NCBI GenBank assembly: GCA_937995535.1
Contig: CALKJU010000013.1
Location: forward strand, 1 to 64,000
Direction of reading: 5' to 3'
Source of the DNA: an uncultured Alphaproteobacteria bacterium
GTDB lineage: Bacteria; Pseudomonadota; Alphaproteobacteria; Geminicoccales; Geminicoccaceae
Length of the DNA stretch: 64,000 bases
Shown here in pieces: positions 8,538-16,417 of this stretch. The stretch's first letter is position 1. Each line of letters starts with the position of its first letter. The position numbers and the translations under genes were made by a program. Below the pieces are notes generated by a model, which was given only the letters and a program-made list of their open reading frames with translations, was not told the origin of the DNA and did not search any database.

Positions 8538-9247
8538 TGCGCCTGCCGCGGTGTCGAGGGAGCTGGCTGGCCGCCATGGGGTTGGCTCTGCTGGTCGCCG
8601 AGGCCGCAGGCGCGGGCAACCTTACCGTGGCGCCGACCCGGATCGACCTCGCCCCCGAGCGCGCCGGCGGCAGCGTGACGCTGGAGAACAACGACTCGCA
8701 GCCGACGCTCGTGCAGGTCGAGACCTTCGCCTGGAAGCGAACGCCGCTGACGAACGATCTCGAGCCGACCCGCGAATTGGTCGCCGTTCCACCGGTGTTC
8801 GAGCTGGCGCCCGGGGCGCGGCAGATCATCCGCGTCGCGCTGCGCCAGCCGCACACCAGCCAGACCGAGGCTGCCTACCGGCTGGTGATCACCGAGGTGC
8901 CGCCACCCGGCGGCGGGGGCGGCGTGCGCTTCGCGTTGCGGTTGAGCCTACCGGTGTTCGCGACGCCACCCGGCGCCGTCGCCCGGCCGCAATGGCGGCT
9001 GCAGCGCGACGGGAGCGCGTTGCGCCTCGAACTCGCCAATCTCGGCTTCGCCCACCTGCTGGTCCAGCGCCTACGGCTGAGCGCGGCGGGGCGCAGTCAG
9101 GAGTTCGACCAGCCGACCTACGTGCTGGCCGGCCAGCGCCATGCCTGGACTCTAGCGCTGCCTGTCGCAGCGGGTGGGACGGTCGAACTCGCTGCTGAGA
9201 CCAGCCTTGGACCGTTCACCGACACGCTGGCCGCTCAGGGAGGCTAG
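8537..9247 (+). CDS. Periplasmic fimbrial chaperone (PapD/CsuC-like)
   Basis: This 236-residue protein has a signal peptide (ending AEAAGA) and the two immunoglobulin-like domains of pilus chaperones. The first contains LTVAPTRIDL, VTLENND and the FELAPGARQIIRVAL strand; the second runs from about residue 150. It should hold the subunits in the periplasm by donor-strand complementation and pass them to the usher. The ATG at 8537 overlaps the stop of the SCPU subunit by one base (TGATG), implying translational coupling. The following usher frame opens inside its 3' end. Confidence 0.88.
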   Translation: MRLPRCRGSWLAAMGLALLVAEAAGAGNLTVAPTRIDLAPERAGGSVTLENNDSQPTLVQVETFAWKRTPLTNDLEPTRELVAVPPVFELAPGARQIIRVALRQPHTSQTEAAYRLVITEVPPPGGGGGVRFALRLSLPVFATPPGAVARPQWRLQRDGSALRLELANLGFAHLLVQRLRLSAAGRSQEFDQPTYVLAGQRHAWTLALPVAAGGTVELAAETSLGPFTDTLAAQGG

Positions 9248-11837
9248 GCTCGCCCTGACCCTGCTGCTGGCCGCCTGCTGGTCCGAGCCGCATCAGGTCG
9301 TCGACGAACCGTCGGCGGGAGCGCTCCCGCCGACGAAGGGCGGGCCGCCGCCGGGCCGTCGCGCTGGCCTGCCGCTGCCCCCGCCGCTCGTCACGTCAGC
9401 GCCGCAGGCGACGCTCGTTCGTCCGGCCCTCCCCGAGCCGGGTGAGCCGGAGGTCCATTCGGTGCGGGTGTGGCCGCCCGAGCCGGCGGCCGGGCCGCTG
9501 CCGAAGGAGATGGCCGCGACGGAGGTCGAGCGGGTCTGGCCGGCTCAGGGCGGCGGACCGCAGCCCACGGTGGGACCGCGCCGTGATCCGGTCGAGCCGC
9601 CCCTGCTCGACGGCGACGCCACGCGGAGCTGGGTGTTCGCCGTGCGGCTCAACGGCGAGCCGGTCAGCCTCGGGAGCGTGTTCCTGGAGGAGCCGACGAC
9701 CGGCCGCCTCCTCGCCCAGGTGGCGCAGCTCCGCCTCTGGCGGGTGCGGGTCGACGAGACGCGCGTTCTCGCCTTCGAGGGCGAGGCCTTCTACCCGCTC
9801 GACGCGATCCCGGGCGCGCGGGTCGAGGTCGACCGTGCGCGCCTCGAGCTTGCGCTCACCGTGCCACCCGACGGGCTCGACGCGTTCGTCGCCGGCGCCG
9901 GCGAGACCGAGCGCAGGCCTCCGAGCACCGGGAGCGGCGGCTTCCTCGACTACGACGTCCTGCTCAGCGCCGGCGACCGTGTCGAGGAGGGCCTCAGCGG
10001 GCTGTTCGAGGTTGGTGCCTTCGGTTCTCTGGGTGTCGCCACGACCAACCTGCTGGCCGAAGACCTGACCGGATCGCCCGCGCTGACCCGGCTCGAGACG
10101 ACCTTCACCCGCGATCTCCCCGAGAGCCGTGCAAGCCTTCGCTTCGGCGACACGCTCACCGGTGGCGGCGCGCTGGCGCCCCCGGTCCGTCTAGGCGGCA
10201 TCCAGTGGGCGACCAACTTCGCGACCGACCCGAGCTTCGTGACCTTTCCCGTGCCGGCGATCGGCGGTCTCGCCGAGCAGAGCGCGGTGGTCGACGTGTT
10301 CATCGACAATCTCCGCCAGGCCACGGCCGACGTGCCGGCCGGCCCGTTCCGGATCGACAACGTTCCGGTGGTGACGGGCGCCGGCGAGGTGCAGCTCGTC
10401 GTCCGCGACCTGCTCGGTCGTGAGACGATCGTAACGCAGCCCTACTATGTGAGCTCCCGGCTGCTCCGCGAGGGACTCCACGAGTACAGCTACGAGGCCG
10501 GGTTCCTCCGCCGGCGCTACGGCGAGCGCAGCTTCGACTATGGCGACCCGCTGGCCTCCGCGACCCACCGCTACGGCGTGAGTCCCTATCTGACCGTGGA
10601 GGGGCACGCCGACGCGGCTCCGGACGTGCAGAGCGCGGCCCTCGGCGCGGCCTTGCGCCTCGGCCAATGGGGCGTGCTGGACGCAGGCATCGCCGCGAGC
10701 CTCGACGAGGGCGACCCGGGCGGCTCGGTCGGGGCTGGCTACGAGTACCTCGCGCGGCGTTTCAGCGTCGGCCTGCGCAGCCGTTACGCCAGCGACGACT
10801 ACGCCCAGGCCGGCGAGCCGCGGCGCAGCGGGCGGACCGACCAGCTCAGCCTCGGCCTCAACCTGGGGTCGTTCGGCAACATCGGTCTGTTCGCCGTCAG
10901 CCAGGAGGCCGGCGGCTCGGACAATGCACGCTCGATCGCTGGGACGTGGAGCGTTCGGCTCGGGCCGGGCAACCTGATGCTGCGGGCTGCCAAGTTCTTC
11001 GAGCCGGACGACGACTATGTCGTCGCGGCGGTCTACAGCGTCCCGCTCGGCGGCCAGCGCAGCGGCTCCCTCGATCTGGAGAAGCGCCGCGACGGCTGGC
11101 GCGCGCGGCCGCAGATCCGCCAGGGTCGCGGGGCGAGCGATCTCGGCATCGACTACCGGATCGGGGGCGAGGTCGGCGACGATGCCAACGGTGTCGACGG
11201 GCGGATCAGCTACCAGGCGGTGCACGGCGCCGCCGAGCTCGAGGTCGAGCGCTTCGATGGCGACAGCAATCTGCGCGCGGGGCTGAACGGCAGCATCGGC
11301 CTGGTCGACGGGACGGTGCGCGCCTCGCGCCGGCTGGGGCGCGCCTTCGCCGTGGTGATGGCGCCGGGCTTCGCCAATGTCCGGGTCTATCTCGACAACC
11401 GCGAGGTCGGCCGGACCGACGCCGCCGGCAAGCTGATGCTGCCCGATCTGCGGCCGTACGAGGTCAACCGGCTGCGTCTCGAGGTCGCCGATCTGCCGCT
11501 GGAGGCACGGATCGGCGACGCCGAGGCGGTGGCGATCCCCTACGACCGTAGCGGCGTGACGGTGGCGTTCGACGTCGCGCTGGAGCGGCAGGCGACGGCG
11601 GTCCTCGAGACCGACGGTGGCGCGCGGCTCGCCCCCGGGACGCGTCTCGCCGACGCGGCCGGCCGGGTCAGCGCGATCGTCGGGCGCGACGGCTTCGCAC
11701 AGATCGTGGTACGCGGCCCAGGCGGCACGGCGCAGCTCGAGGGGCGGAACGGCGAAGCGACCGTGCGCTGCGCCGTGCCGGAGCTGCCTGAGGGCGATGG
11801 GCCGGTGCCCGACCTGGGCCGGATCGTGTGCCGATGA
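9174..11837 (+). CDS. Outer-membrane usher, Csu/archaic type
   Basis: About 887 residues, matching fimbrial ushers, the outer-membrane pores that assemble chaperone-bound subunits. From about residue 150 come the N-terminal periplasmic domain (SWVFAVRLNGEPVSLGSVFL), the beta-barrel with a plug or middle domain, and the C-terminal region with NVRVYLDNREVGRTDAAGKL and YEVNRLRLEVADLPL. The frame has no ATG. GTG 9174 is the longest choice and TTG 9207 sits closer to a hydrophobic segment ending LTLLLAAC. That segment looks like a lipoprotein signal, unusual for an usher, and a proline-rich stretch of about 100 residues follows. It overlaps the chaperone gene by 41-74 bases. Confidence 0.87.
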   Translation: MGRSNSLLRPALDRSPTRWPLREARLALTLLLAACWSEPHQVVDEPSAGALPPTKGGPPPGRRAGLPLPPPLVTSAPQATLVRPALPEPGEPEVHSVRVWPPEPAAGPLPKEMAATEVERVWPAQGGGPQPTVGPRRDPVEPPLLDGDATRSWVFAVRLNGEPVSLGSVFLEEPTTGRLLAQVAQLRLWRVRVDETRVLAFEGEAFYPLDAIPGARVEVDRARLELALTVPPDGLDAFVAGAGETERRPPSTGSGGFLDYDVLLSAGDRVEEGLSGLFEVGAFGSLGVATTNLLAEDLTGSPALTRLETTFTRDLPESRASLRFGDTLTGGGALAPPVRLGGIQWATNFATDPSFVTFPVPAIGGLAEQSAVVDVFIDNLRQATADVPAGPFRIDNVPVVTGAGEVQLVVRDLLGRETIVTQPYYVSSRLLREGLHEYSYEAGFLRRRYGERSFDYGDPLASATHRYGVSPYLTVEGHADAAPDVQSAALGAALRLGQWGVLDAGIAASLDEGDPGGSVGAGYEYLARRFSVGLRSRYASDDYAQAGEPRRSGRTDQLSLGLNLGSFGNIGLFAVSQEAGGSDNARSIAGTWSVRLGPGNLMLRAAKFFEPDDDYVVAAVYSVPLGGQRSGSLDLEKRRDGWRARPQIRQGRGASDLGIDYRIGGEVGDDANGVDGRISYQAVHGAAELEVERFDGDSNLRAGLNGSIGLVDGTVRASRRLGRAFAVVMAPGFANVRVYLDNREVGRTDAAGKLMLPDLRPYEVNRLRLEVADLPLEARIGDAEAVAIPYDRSGVTVAFDVALERQATAVLETDGGARLAPGTRLADAAGRVSAIVGRDGFAQIVVRGPGGTAQLEGRNGEATVRCAVPELPEGDGPVPDLGRIVCR

Positions 11838-12256
11838 TGCGGCTTGTGGCTGCCGTGGCGCTGGCCCTGTTCGCGACGCGCACGGCGGCGTGCCAGATCG
11901 AGCTCGCCCCGGTGAGTTTCGGGATCGTCGAGCATGACCGGCGCACCGACGGGACCGGCCGGATCACCGTCGACTGCGATGCGCCACGGCCGTTCCTGAT
12001 CGGCATCGGGCCCGGCCAGGGCGGGTCCGAGCGGCGGATGACGGGCCCAGATGGCGCGACTTTGCGTTACGAGCTCTACGCCGACCCCGGCCGGAACTTC
12101 CCTTGGGGCGACGACCAGACGGGTGGCAGCGCGGTCGGCGGCGTCAGCGACGGCGTGCACCCGGATACGTTCACAGTCTACGGCCGGATCCCTGCCCAGG
12201 GCGGCAAGCCGCCGGGCATCTACACGGACTCGTTGCTGGTCACGCTGAGCTTCTAG
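11834..12256 (+). CDS. Second SCPU-domain fimbrial subunit, possible tip protein
   Basis: A 140-residue secreted SCPU-domain protein. A signal peptide ends near ATRTAA, followed by CQIELAPVSFGI, a second cysteine in ITVDCDAP, GATLRYELYADPGRN and the C-terminal strand DSLLVTLSF. The ATG at 11834 overlaps the usher stop by four bases (ATGA); an adjacent ATG at 11837 is equally possible. In csu-type operons the SCPU gene after the usher encodes the tip adhesin, usually a two-domain protein of about 300 residues. This one has a single domain, so a tip role is inference. Confidence 0.83.
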   Translation: MMRLVAAVALALFATRTAACQIELAPVSFGIVEHDRRTDGTGRITVDCDAPRPFLIGIGPGQGGSERRMTGPDGATLRYELYADPGRNFPWGDDQTGGSAVGGVSDGVHPDTFTVYGRIPAQGGKPPGIYTDSLLVTLSF

Positions 12257-12359
12257 AGCATCTATGGCTAACCGCGCTTAACGCGCGCCCTGGGCTCCTG
12301 TGCTAGGGTCGTCATCAGGGAAGAGACGCCGCCCTCGGCGGCCTCGTTGGGACGACCGG

Positions 12360-12644
12360 ATGTCGGGCTGCCACAGGCGTATCGTCGCGTCGCTGCTCGC
12401 CGCCATGGCCCTGGTGCCGCCGGGGGCCATGGCGGCTCAGCGCACCGGCACATTGCGCGTGACGGTTGAAGTCGTGGCCCGGTGCTCGGTTGCCTCCGGG
12501 CACGGGGCGGCGCTGACCCAGACCTGCACCGCGGCTCGGACCGAAGGCGTCGTGGTCGCCACGCCGCTGACGAGCACGGCGCCGACCAATTCGGATCCGG
12601 TGCAGCGGCAGCATGCCGACGGGCTCCTGACGGTCGTCTACTGA
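12360..12644 (+). CDS. Small secreted protein resembling a shortened SCPU subunit
   Basis: A 94-residue protein with a signal peptide ending near GAMAA. The mature chain of about 68 residues starts TLRVTVEVVARCSV, has only two cysteines (Cys42 and Cys56) and ends with a beta-strand-like DGLLTVVY. The start and end resemble the first and last strands of SCPU-domain pilins, but the middle of the domain is missing. It follows the fimbrial operon after 103 bases and may be an accessory, a degenerate subunit, or an unrelated exported protein. The ATG at 12360 was preferred because upstream residues are an arginine-rich extension. Confidence 0.6.
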   Translation: MSGCHRRIVASLLAAMALVPPGAMAAQRTGTLRVTVEVVARCSVASGHGAALTQTCTAARTEGVVVATPLTSTAPTNSDPVQRQHADGLLTVVY

Positions 12645-12701
12645 CACCGCACGACCGCCGATTCGGGTTCCCAATCGCTCAACCATTGGTAAAATGCGGT
12701 C

Positions 12702-13679
12702 ATGGAGTTCGTGGCCCGCCGTGACCTGCTCGCACTCGCCCTCGGCCTCGCCGCCGCGCCCTGGCCGGCGCGCTCGGCCGGCCGTTTCGACCCGTGGCTC
12801 GACGAGCTGCGCCGCGAGGCGCGCGCAGCCGGCGTCAGCGCCACGACGCTCGAGCGCGCGCTGCGTGGCCTCGAGCCGATCCCGCGGGTCATCGAGCTCG
12901 ACCGCAAGCAGCCCGAGCGCCGCTTCACCTTCGCCGAGTATCGCCAGCGTGTGGTGAACGCGACGCGGATCGACCGTGGCCGGCGGCTGCGCGCCGAGCA
13001 CGGGGCACTGCTCGCTCAGGTTCAGGCCGAGTACGGCATCCCTTCCGACATCATCGTGGCGCTGTGGGGGATCGAGTCGAACTTCGGTGAGACCCAGGGC
13101 TCGTTCCCGGTGATCGCCGCGCTCGCCACGCTCGCCTGGGAAGGCCGCCGGGCGAGCTTTTTCCGCAAGGAGCTGCTCGCCGCCCTGCGGATCCTCGACA
13201 AGGGCCATGTCACCCCTACGCGGATGTACGGCTCGTGGGCCGGCGCCATGGGGCAATGTCAGTTCATGCCGACGACCTTCCTCGCCTACGCGGTCGATGC
13301 CGACGGGGACGGCCGGCGTGACATCTGGGAGAGCCTGCCGGACGTCTTCGCCTCGATCGCCAACTACATGCGCGGCGCGGGCTGGAGCAGCGGCTATCGC
13401 TGGGGCCGCGCGGTGGTTCTGCCCCGCGGCGCCTCCGGCCTGACCACCGGGCTGGAGCACAAGGCGAGCCTTGCGCGCTGGTCCGAGCTGGGCCTGCGCC
13501 GGGCTGACGGAGCCCCGCTCCCCGACGAGCCGATCCGAGCCTCGCTGGTGACGCCCGACCCTGGGGACAGCACGGCGTTCCTCGTCTACGACAATTTCCG
13601 CTCGCTGATGGTCTGGAACCGCTCGACCTATTTCGCGCTGAGCGTCGGCCTGCTCGCGGACGAGTTGCGTGAGGGTTGA
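12702..13679 (+). CDS. Lytic murein transglycosylase, MltB family
   Basis: A 325-residue periplasmic enzyme that cleaves the MurNAc-GlcNAc bond of peptidoglycan to leave a 1,6-anhydro end. A Tat- or Sec-like signal (RRDLLALALGLAAAPWPARSA) precedes the SLT_2 domain. The catalytic glutamate lies in ALWGIESNFGETQG (about residue 125), followed by GSWAGAMGQCQFMPTTF and the EF-hand-like DADGDGRRDIWES. There is no lipobox, so it is soluble in the periplasm unlike E. coli MltB. It is the first of three cell-wall genes in a row. Confidence 0.92.
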   Translation: MEFVARRDLLALALGLAAAPWPARSAGRFDPWLDELRREARAAGVSATTLERALRGLEPIPRVIELDRKQPERRFTFAEYRQRVVNATRIDRGRRLRAEHGALLAQVQAEYGIPSDIIVALWGIESNFGETQGSFPVIAALATLAWEGRRASFFRKELLAALRILDKGHVTPTRMYGSWAGAMGQCQFMPTTFLAYAVDADGDGRRDIWESLPDVFASIANYMRGAGWSSGYRWGRAVVLPRGASGLTTGLEHKASLARWSELGLRRADGAPLPDEPIRASLVTPDPGDSTAFLVYDNFRSLMVWNRSTYFALSVGLLADELREG

Positions 13680-13706
13680 CGGAGCACCCAGGGGCTGGCA
13701 ACCCGC

Positions 13707-14636
13707 GTGCGGCAGCTCGCGGAGGGATCGTTGCGCGTCCTCGCCCTTGTCGTTCTTGCCCTCGTCCTCGGCGCCTGCAGCTCGAAGCCTCCGCCCGCAC
13801 CGTCAGCCCCGACCGCCGCACTGCCGGCGAACGTCAAGATCGGCAAGCCCTACCACATCGACGGGAGATGGTACCATCCGCGGCACGAGCCCGACTACGA
13901 CCGGGTCGGGATCGCGTCCTGGTACGGCTCCGACTTTCACGGCCTTGCAACCGCCAACGGCGAGGTGTTCGACATGCATGCAGTGAGCGCGGCGCACACG
14001 ACGCTGCCGCTGCCCAGCCTCGTGCGTGTCACCAACCTCGAGAACGGCCGCTCGATCGTGCTGCGGGTCAACGATCGCGGCCCGTTCGTCGGCGATCGGA
14101 TCATCGACCTGTCGCGCGCCGCCGCGCGCGAACTCGGTTTCGAGCGCGCCGGGCTCGCCAAGGTGCGGGTCCAGTTCGTCGGCTTCGCCGATGACAGCAC
14201 ACGGATCGCCGCGCCTGTGCGCCTGCCGGAGCAGCGTCCGGCGCGGCCAGGTGACCGGGCCGCCACCGTGGTCGCAGCGGCACCCGCGGGCGGCGCGCAG
14301 GTGCCGCGCCGAGCGATCTCGGCGGCCGGCCCAGCGACGGCGCAGCCCGGCGCGCAGAGCGGCGTGCCGGGCGGCTGCACGAACGGCTGGGTCGTCCAGG
14401 TCGGTGCGTTCCGCGACGTGGCGCGGGTGCGCGCGGCGGCCGCCGAGGTCAGCCATCTCCACACCGTGCAGATCGAGCCCGCCTTCGCCGGCGATCAGGC
14501 GGTCGTTCGGCTGCGCCTCGGGCCCGTGCCGATGCGCGACGAGGCGGTCACGCTCCTCCATCGGGTCCGCCACGGCGGGCACCCGGCCGCGTTCGCGGCG
14601 TGCGCGAAGCCGCCGGCGCCGCTGCGCGTGAGCTGA
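13707..14636 (+). CDS. rlpA: RlpA-type lipoprotein with SPOR domain
   Basis: An outer-membrane lipoprotein of about 309 residues (lipobox LGAC near the N-terminus). A double-psi beta-barrel lies at about residues 65-150 (GIASWYGSDFHGLATANGE, RVNDRGPFVGDRIIDLSRAA). A proline/alanine-rich linker and a C-terminal SPOR domain (GWVVQVGAFRDVARVR) follow; SPOR domains bind denuded septal glycan. RlpA proteins act as septal lytic transglycosylases in some species. GTG 13707 is the longest start; TTG 13731 is attractive because GGAGG sits five bases upstream and leaves a short, typical lipoprotein signal. Next to dacC, as in many alphaproteobacteria. Confidence 0.9.
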   Translation: MRQLAEGSLRVLALVVLALVLGACSSKPPPAPSAPTAALPANVKIGKPYHIDGRWYHPRHEPDYDRVGIASWYGSDFHGLATANGEVFDMHAVSAAHTTLPLPSLVRVTNLENGRSIVLRVNDRGPFVGDRIIDLSRAAARELGFERAGLAKVRVQFVGFADDSTRIAAPVRLPEQRPARPGDRAATVVAAAPAGGAQVPRRAISAAGPATAQPGAQSGVPGGCTNGWVVQVGAFRDVARVRAAAAEVSHLHTVQIEPAFAGDQAVVRLRLGPVPMRDEAVTLLHRVRHGGHPAAFAACAKPPAPLRVS

Positions 14637-14663
14637 CCCGCCCCGCTCGGGAGAGTCCCGGTC

Positions 14664-15797
14664 ATGCTGCTTTCGCGTCTGCTCCTCGGCCTGTGGCTGG
14701 CGGCACTGCTGGTCCTGCCCGCGCGCGCCTTCGAGACGGCGGCGAGGTCGGCGATCCTGGTCGACTTCCGTAGCGGTCAGGTGCTGTTCGCCAAGGAGCC
14801 CGACCTGCCTCTGCCACCGGCCTCGATGAGCAAGCTGATGACCGCCTACATGGCCTTCGAGGCGCTGCGCGAGGGGCGGCTGCGCCTCGACGACATGCTG
14901 CTCGTCAGCGAGCGCGCCTGGAAGATGGGCGGCTCGCAGATGTTCCTCGAGGTCGGCAAGCGTGTCGCGGTGAGCGATCTGTTGCGCGGCATCATCGTCC
15001 AGTCGGGCAACGACGCCTGTGTGGTGATCGCCGAGGCGCTGGCTGGCAGCGAGGAGGCCTTCGCCCAGCGGATGAACGAGAAGGCCGCCGAGATCGGGCT
15101 GACGAACAGCAACTTCGTCAATTCGACCGGGCTCGACGCGCCCGAGCATCTGATGAGCGTACGCGACCTGGCCACGGTCGCCCGCCGCATCATCCAGGAT
15201 TTTCCTGAGTTCTATTCGATCTATTCGGAGCGCGAGTTCACCTACGCCGATATCCGTCAGCCGAACCGTAACCCGCTGCTGCAGAACGACGTGCCGGGCG
15301 TCGATGGGATGAAGACCGGCTACACCTCCGGTGCCGGCTACGGTCTCGTCGCTTCGGCGCTCCGCGATCAGCGCCGGCTGATCCTCGTCGTCACCGGGCT
15401 CACCTCGCTGCGCGAGCGCCGCCAGGAGGCCGAGCGGCTGCTCGAGTACGGCTTCCGCGAGTTCGAGGAGTACCGCCTGTTCGAGGCCGGCCAGGCGGTC
15501 CGTGACGTGGCGGTCTGGATGGGCGCGGCGGACCGGGTGCCCCTCGTCGCGCAGCAGACGGTCGCGGTGACCCTGCCGCGCGCCGCGCGCGGCTCGCTCG
15601 CGGCGCGGCTGAGCTTCGACAGCCCCGTGCCGGCGCCGGTTGCGGAGGGCCAAGCGGTCGGCCACATCGAGGTCGAGGCCGAGGGTGTGAGCCCGTTCCG
15701 TGTTCCGCTGGTCGCTGGCGCCCCGGTCGCCGCGGCCGGACCCTGGCGGCGGCTGATCGGCATGGCCGGGTACCTGATCTGGGGTGCGCCGTCCTGA
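14664..15797 (+). CDS. dacC: D-alanyl-D-alanine carboxypeptidase, S11 family
   Basis: A 377-residue penicillin-binding protein that trims the terminal D-Ala of peptidoglycan pentapeptides. A signal peptide (ending LPARA) leads to the S11 domain with the nucleophile motif SMSK (Ser54, Lys57), SGN (VQSGNDACV) and KTG (GMKTGYTSGAGYG). A PBP5-like C-terminal beta domain follows, and the last 20 residues form an amphipathic membrane anchor (WRRLIGMAGYLIWG). The gene symbol could equally be dacA or dacF. Its stop overlaps the proposed start of tmk. Confidence 0.92.
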   Translation: MLLSRLLLGLWLAALLVLPARAFETAARSAILVDFRSGQVLFAKEPDLPLPPASMSKLMTAYMAFEALREGRLRLDDMLLVSERAWKMGGSQMFLEVGKRVAVSDLLRGIIVQSGNDACVVIAEALAGSEEAFAQRMNEKAAEIGLTNSNFVNSTGLDAPEHLMSVRDLATVARRIIQDFPEFYSIYSEREFTYADIRQPNRNPLLQNDVPGVDGMKTGYTSGAGYGLVASALRDQRRLILVVTGLTSLRERRQEAERLLEYGFREFEEYRLFEAGQAVRDVAVWMGAADRVPLVAQQTVAVTLPRAARGSLAARLSFDSPVPAPVAEGQAVGHIEVEAEGVSPFRVPLVAGAPVAAAGPWRRLIGMAGYLIWGAPS

Positions 15798-16417
15798 GAG
15801 TCGGGCGCTTCATCAGCTTCGAGGGTGGGGAGGGGGCCGGCAAGACGACGCAGCTCGCAGCACTGGCGACGCGCCTCGGTGCAGCGGGCCACAGCGTCGT
15901 TGCGACGCGTGAGCCGGGGGGCACGCCGGGCGCCGAGGCGATCCGTGACCTGCTCGTCCGTGGTCCCGCCGAGCGCTGGCACCCGGCGACCGAGCTGCTC
16001 CTGCTGACCGCCGCCCGCGACGACCATGTCCGCCGCGTAATCCGCCCGGCACTGACCCTGGGGCGCTGGGTCCTGTGCGACCGTTTCGTCGATTCGACGC
16101 GGGTCTACCAGGGCATCGCCTCGGGGCTGGGGATCGATCTGGTCGATCGCCTGCATGGCCTGATGCTGGAGGGTCTGGAGCCCGACCTGACGATCGTCCT
16201 CGACCTCGACCCGGCGCTCGGCCTCGCCCGGCACGGCGGCGGACGCGAAACCCGCTTCGAGCGCAAGGGCTTGGAGTTCCACAGGCGGGTACGGGAGGGC
16301 TTCCGCGCGCTCGCCATGGCCGAGCCGCGGCGGATCGTGATGCTCGATGCCACCGATGCGACCGAGCGCGTTACCGAGTTGGTTTGGGCAGCGGTCACGG
16401 AGCGCCTCGGGGTATGA
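15794..16417 (+). CDS. tmk: Thymidylate kinase, apparent CTG start
   Basis: The frame encodes a complete 207-residue dTMP kinase. It has the Walker A loop FEGGEGAGKTT near the N-terminus, DRFVDSTRVYQG in the middle, and the lid RETRFERKGLEFHRRVREGF. The enzyme phosphorylates dTMP to dTDP in DNA precursor synthesis. No ATG, GTG or TTG occurs between an upstream point inside dacC and the Walker loop; the first usable codon is CTG at 15794, whose TGA overlaps the dacC stop (CTGA). Translation therefore probably depends on coupling to dacC or a rare CTG start. Normal gene start calls would truncate it to the ATG at 16163, losing the catalytic half. Confidence 0.88.
   Translation: MRVGRFISFEGGEGAGKTTQLAALATRLGAAGHSVVATREPGGTPGAEAIRDLLVRGPAERWHPATELLLLTAARDDHVRRVIRPALTLGRWVLCDRFVDSTRVYQGIASGLGIDLVDRLHGLMLEGLEPDLTIVLDLDPALGLARHGGGRETRFERKGLEFHRRVREGFRALAMAEPRRIVMLDATDATERVTELVWAAVTERLGV

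Noticed and set aside
12268-12281. CTAA-N6-TTAA resembling a CtrA site upstream of the small exported gene
   Set aside because: The spacer is six bases, whereas the CtrA box needs seven.
16163-16417. Short 84-residue frame as a separate gene
   Set aside because: It is the C-terminal part of tmk; the N-terminal half continues in the same frame upstream without an ATG.
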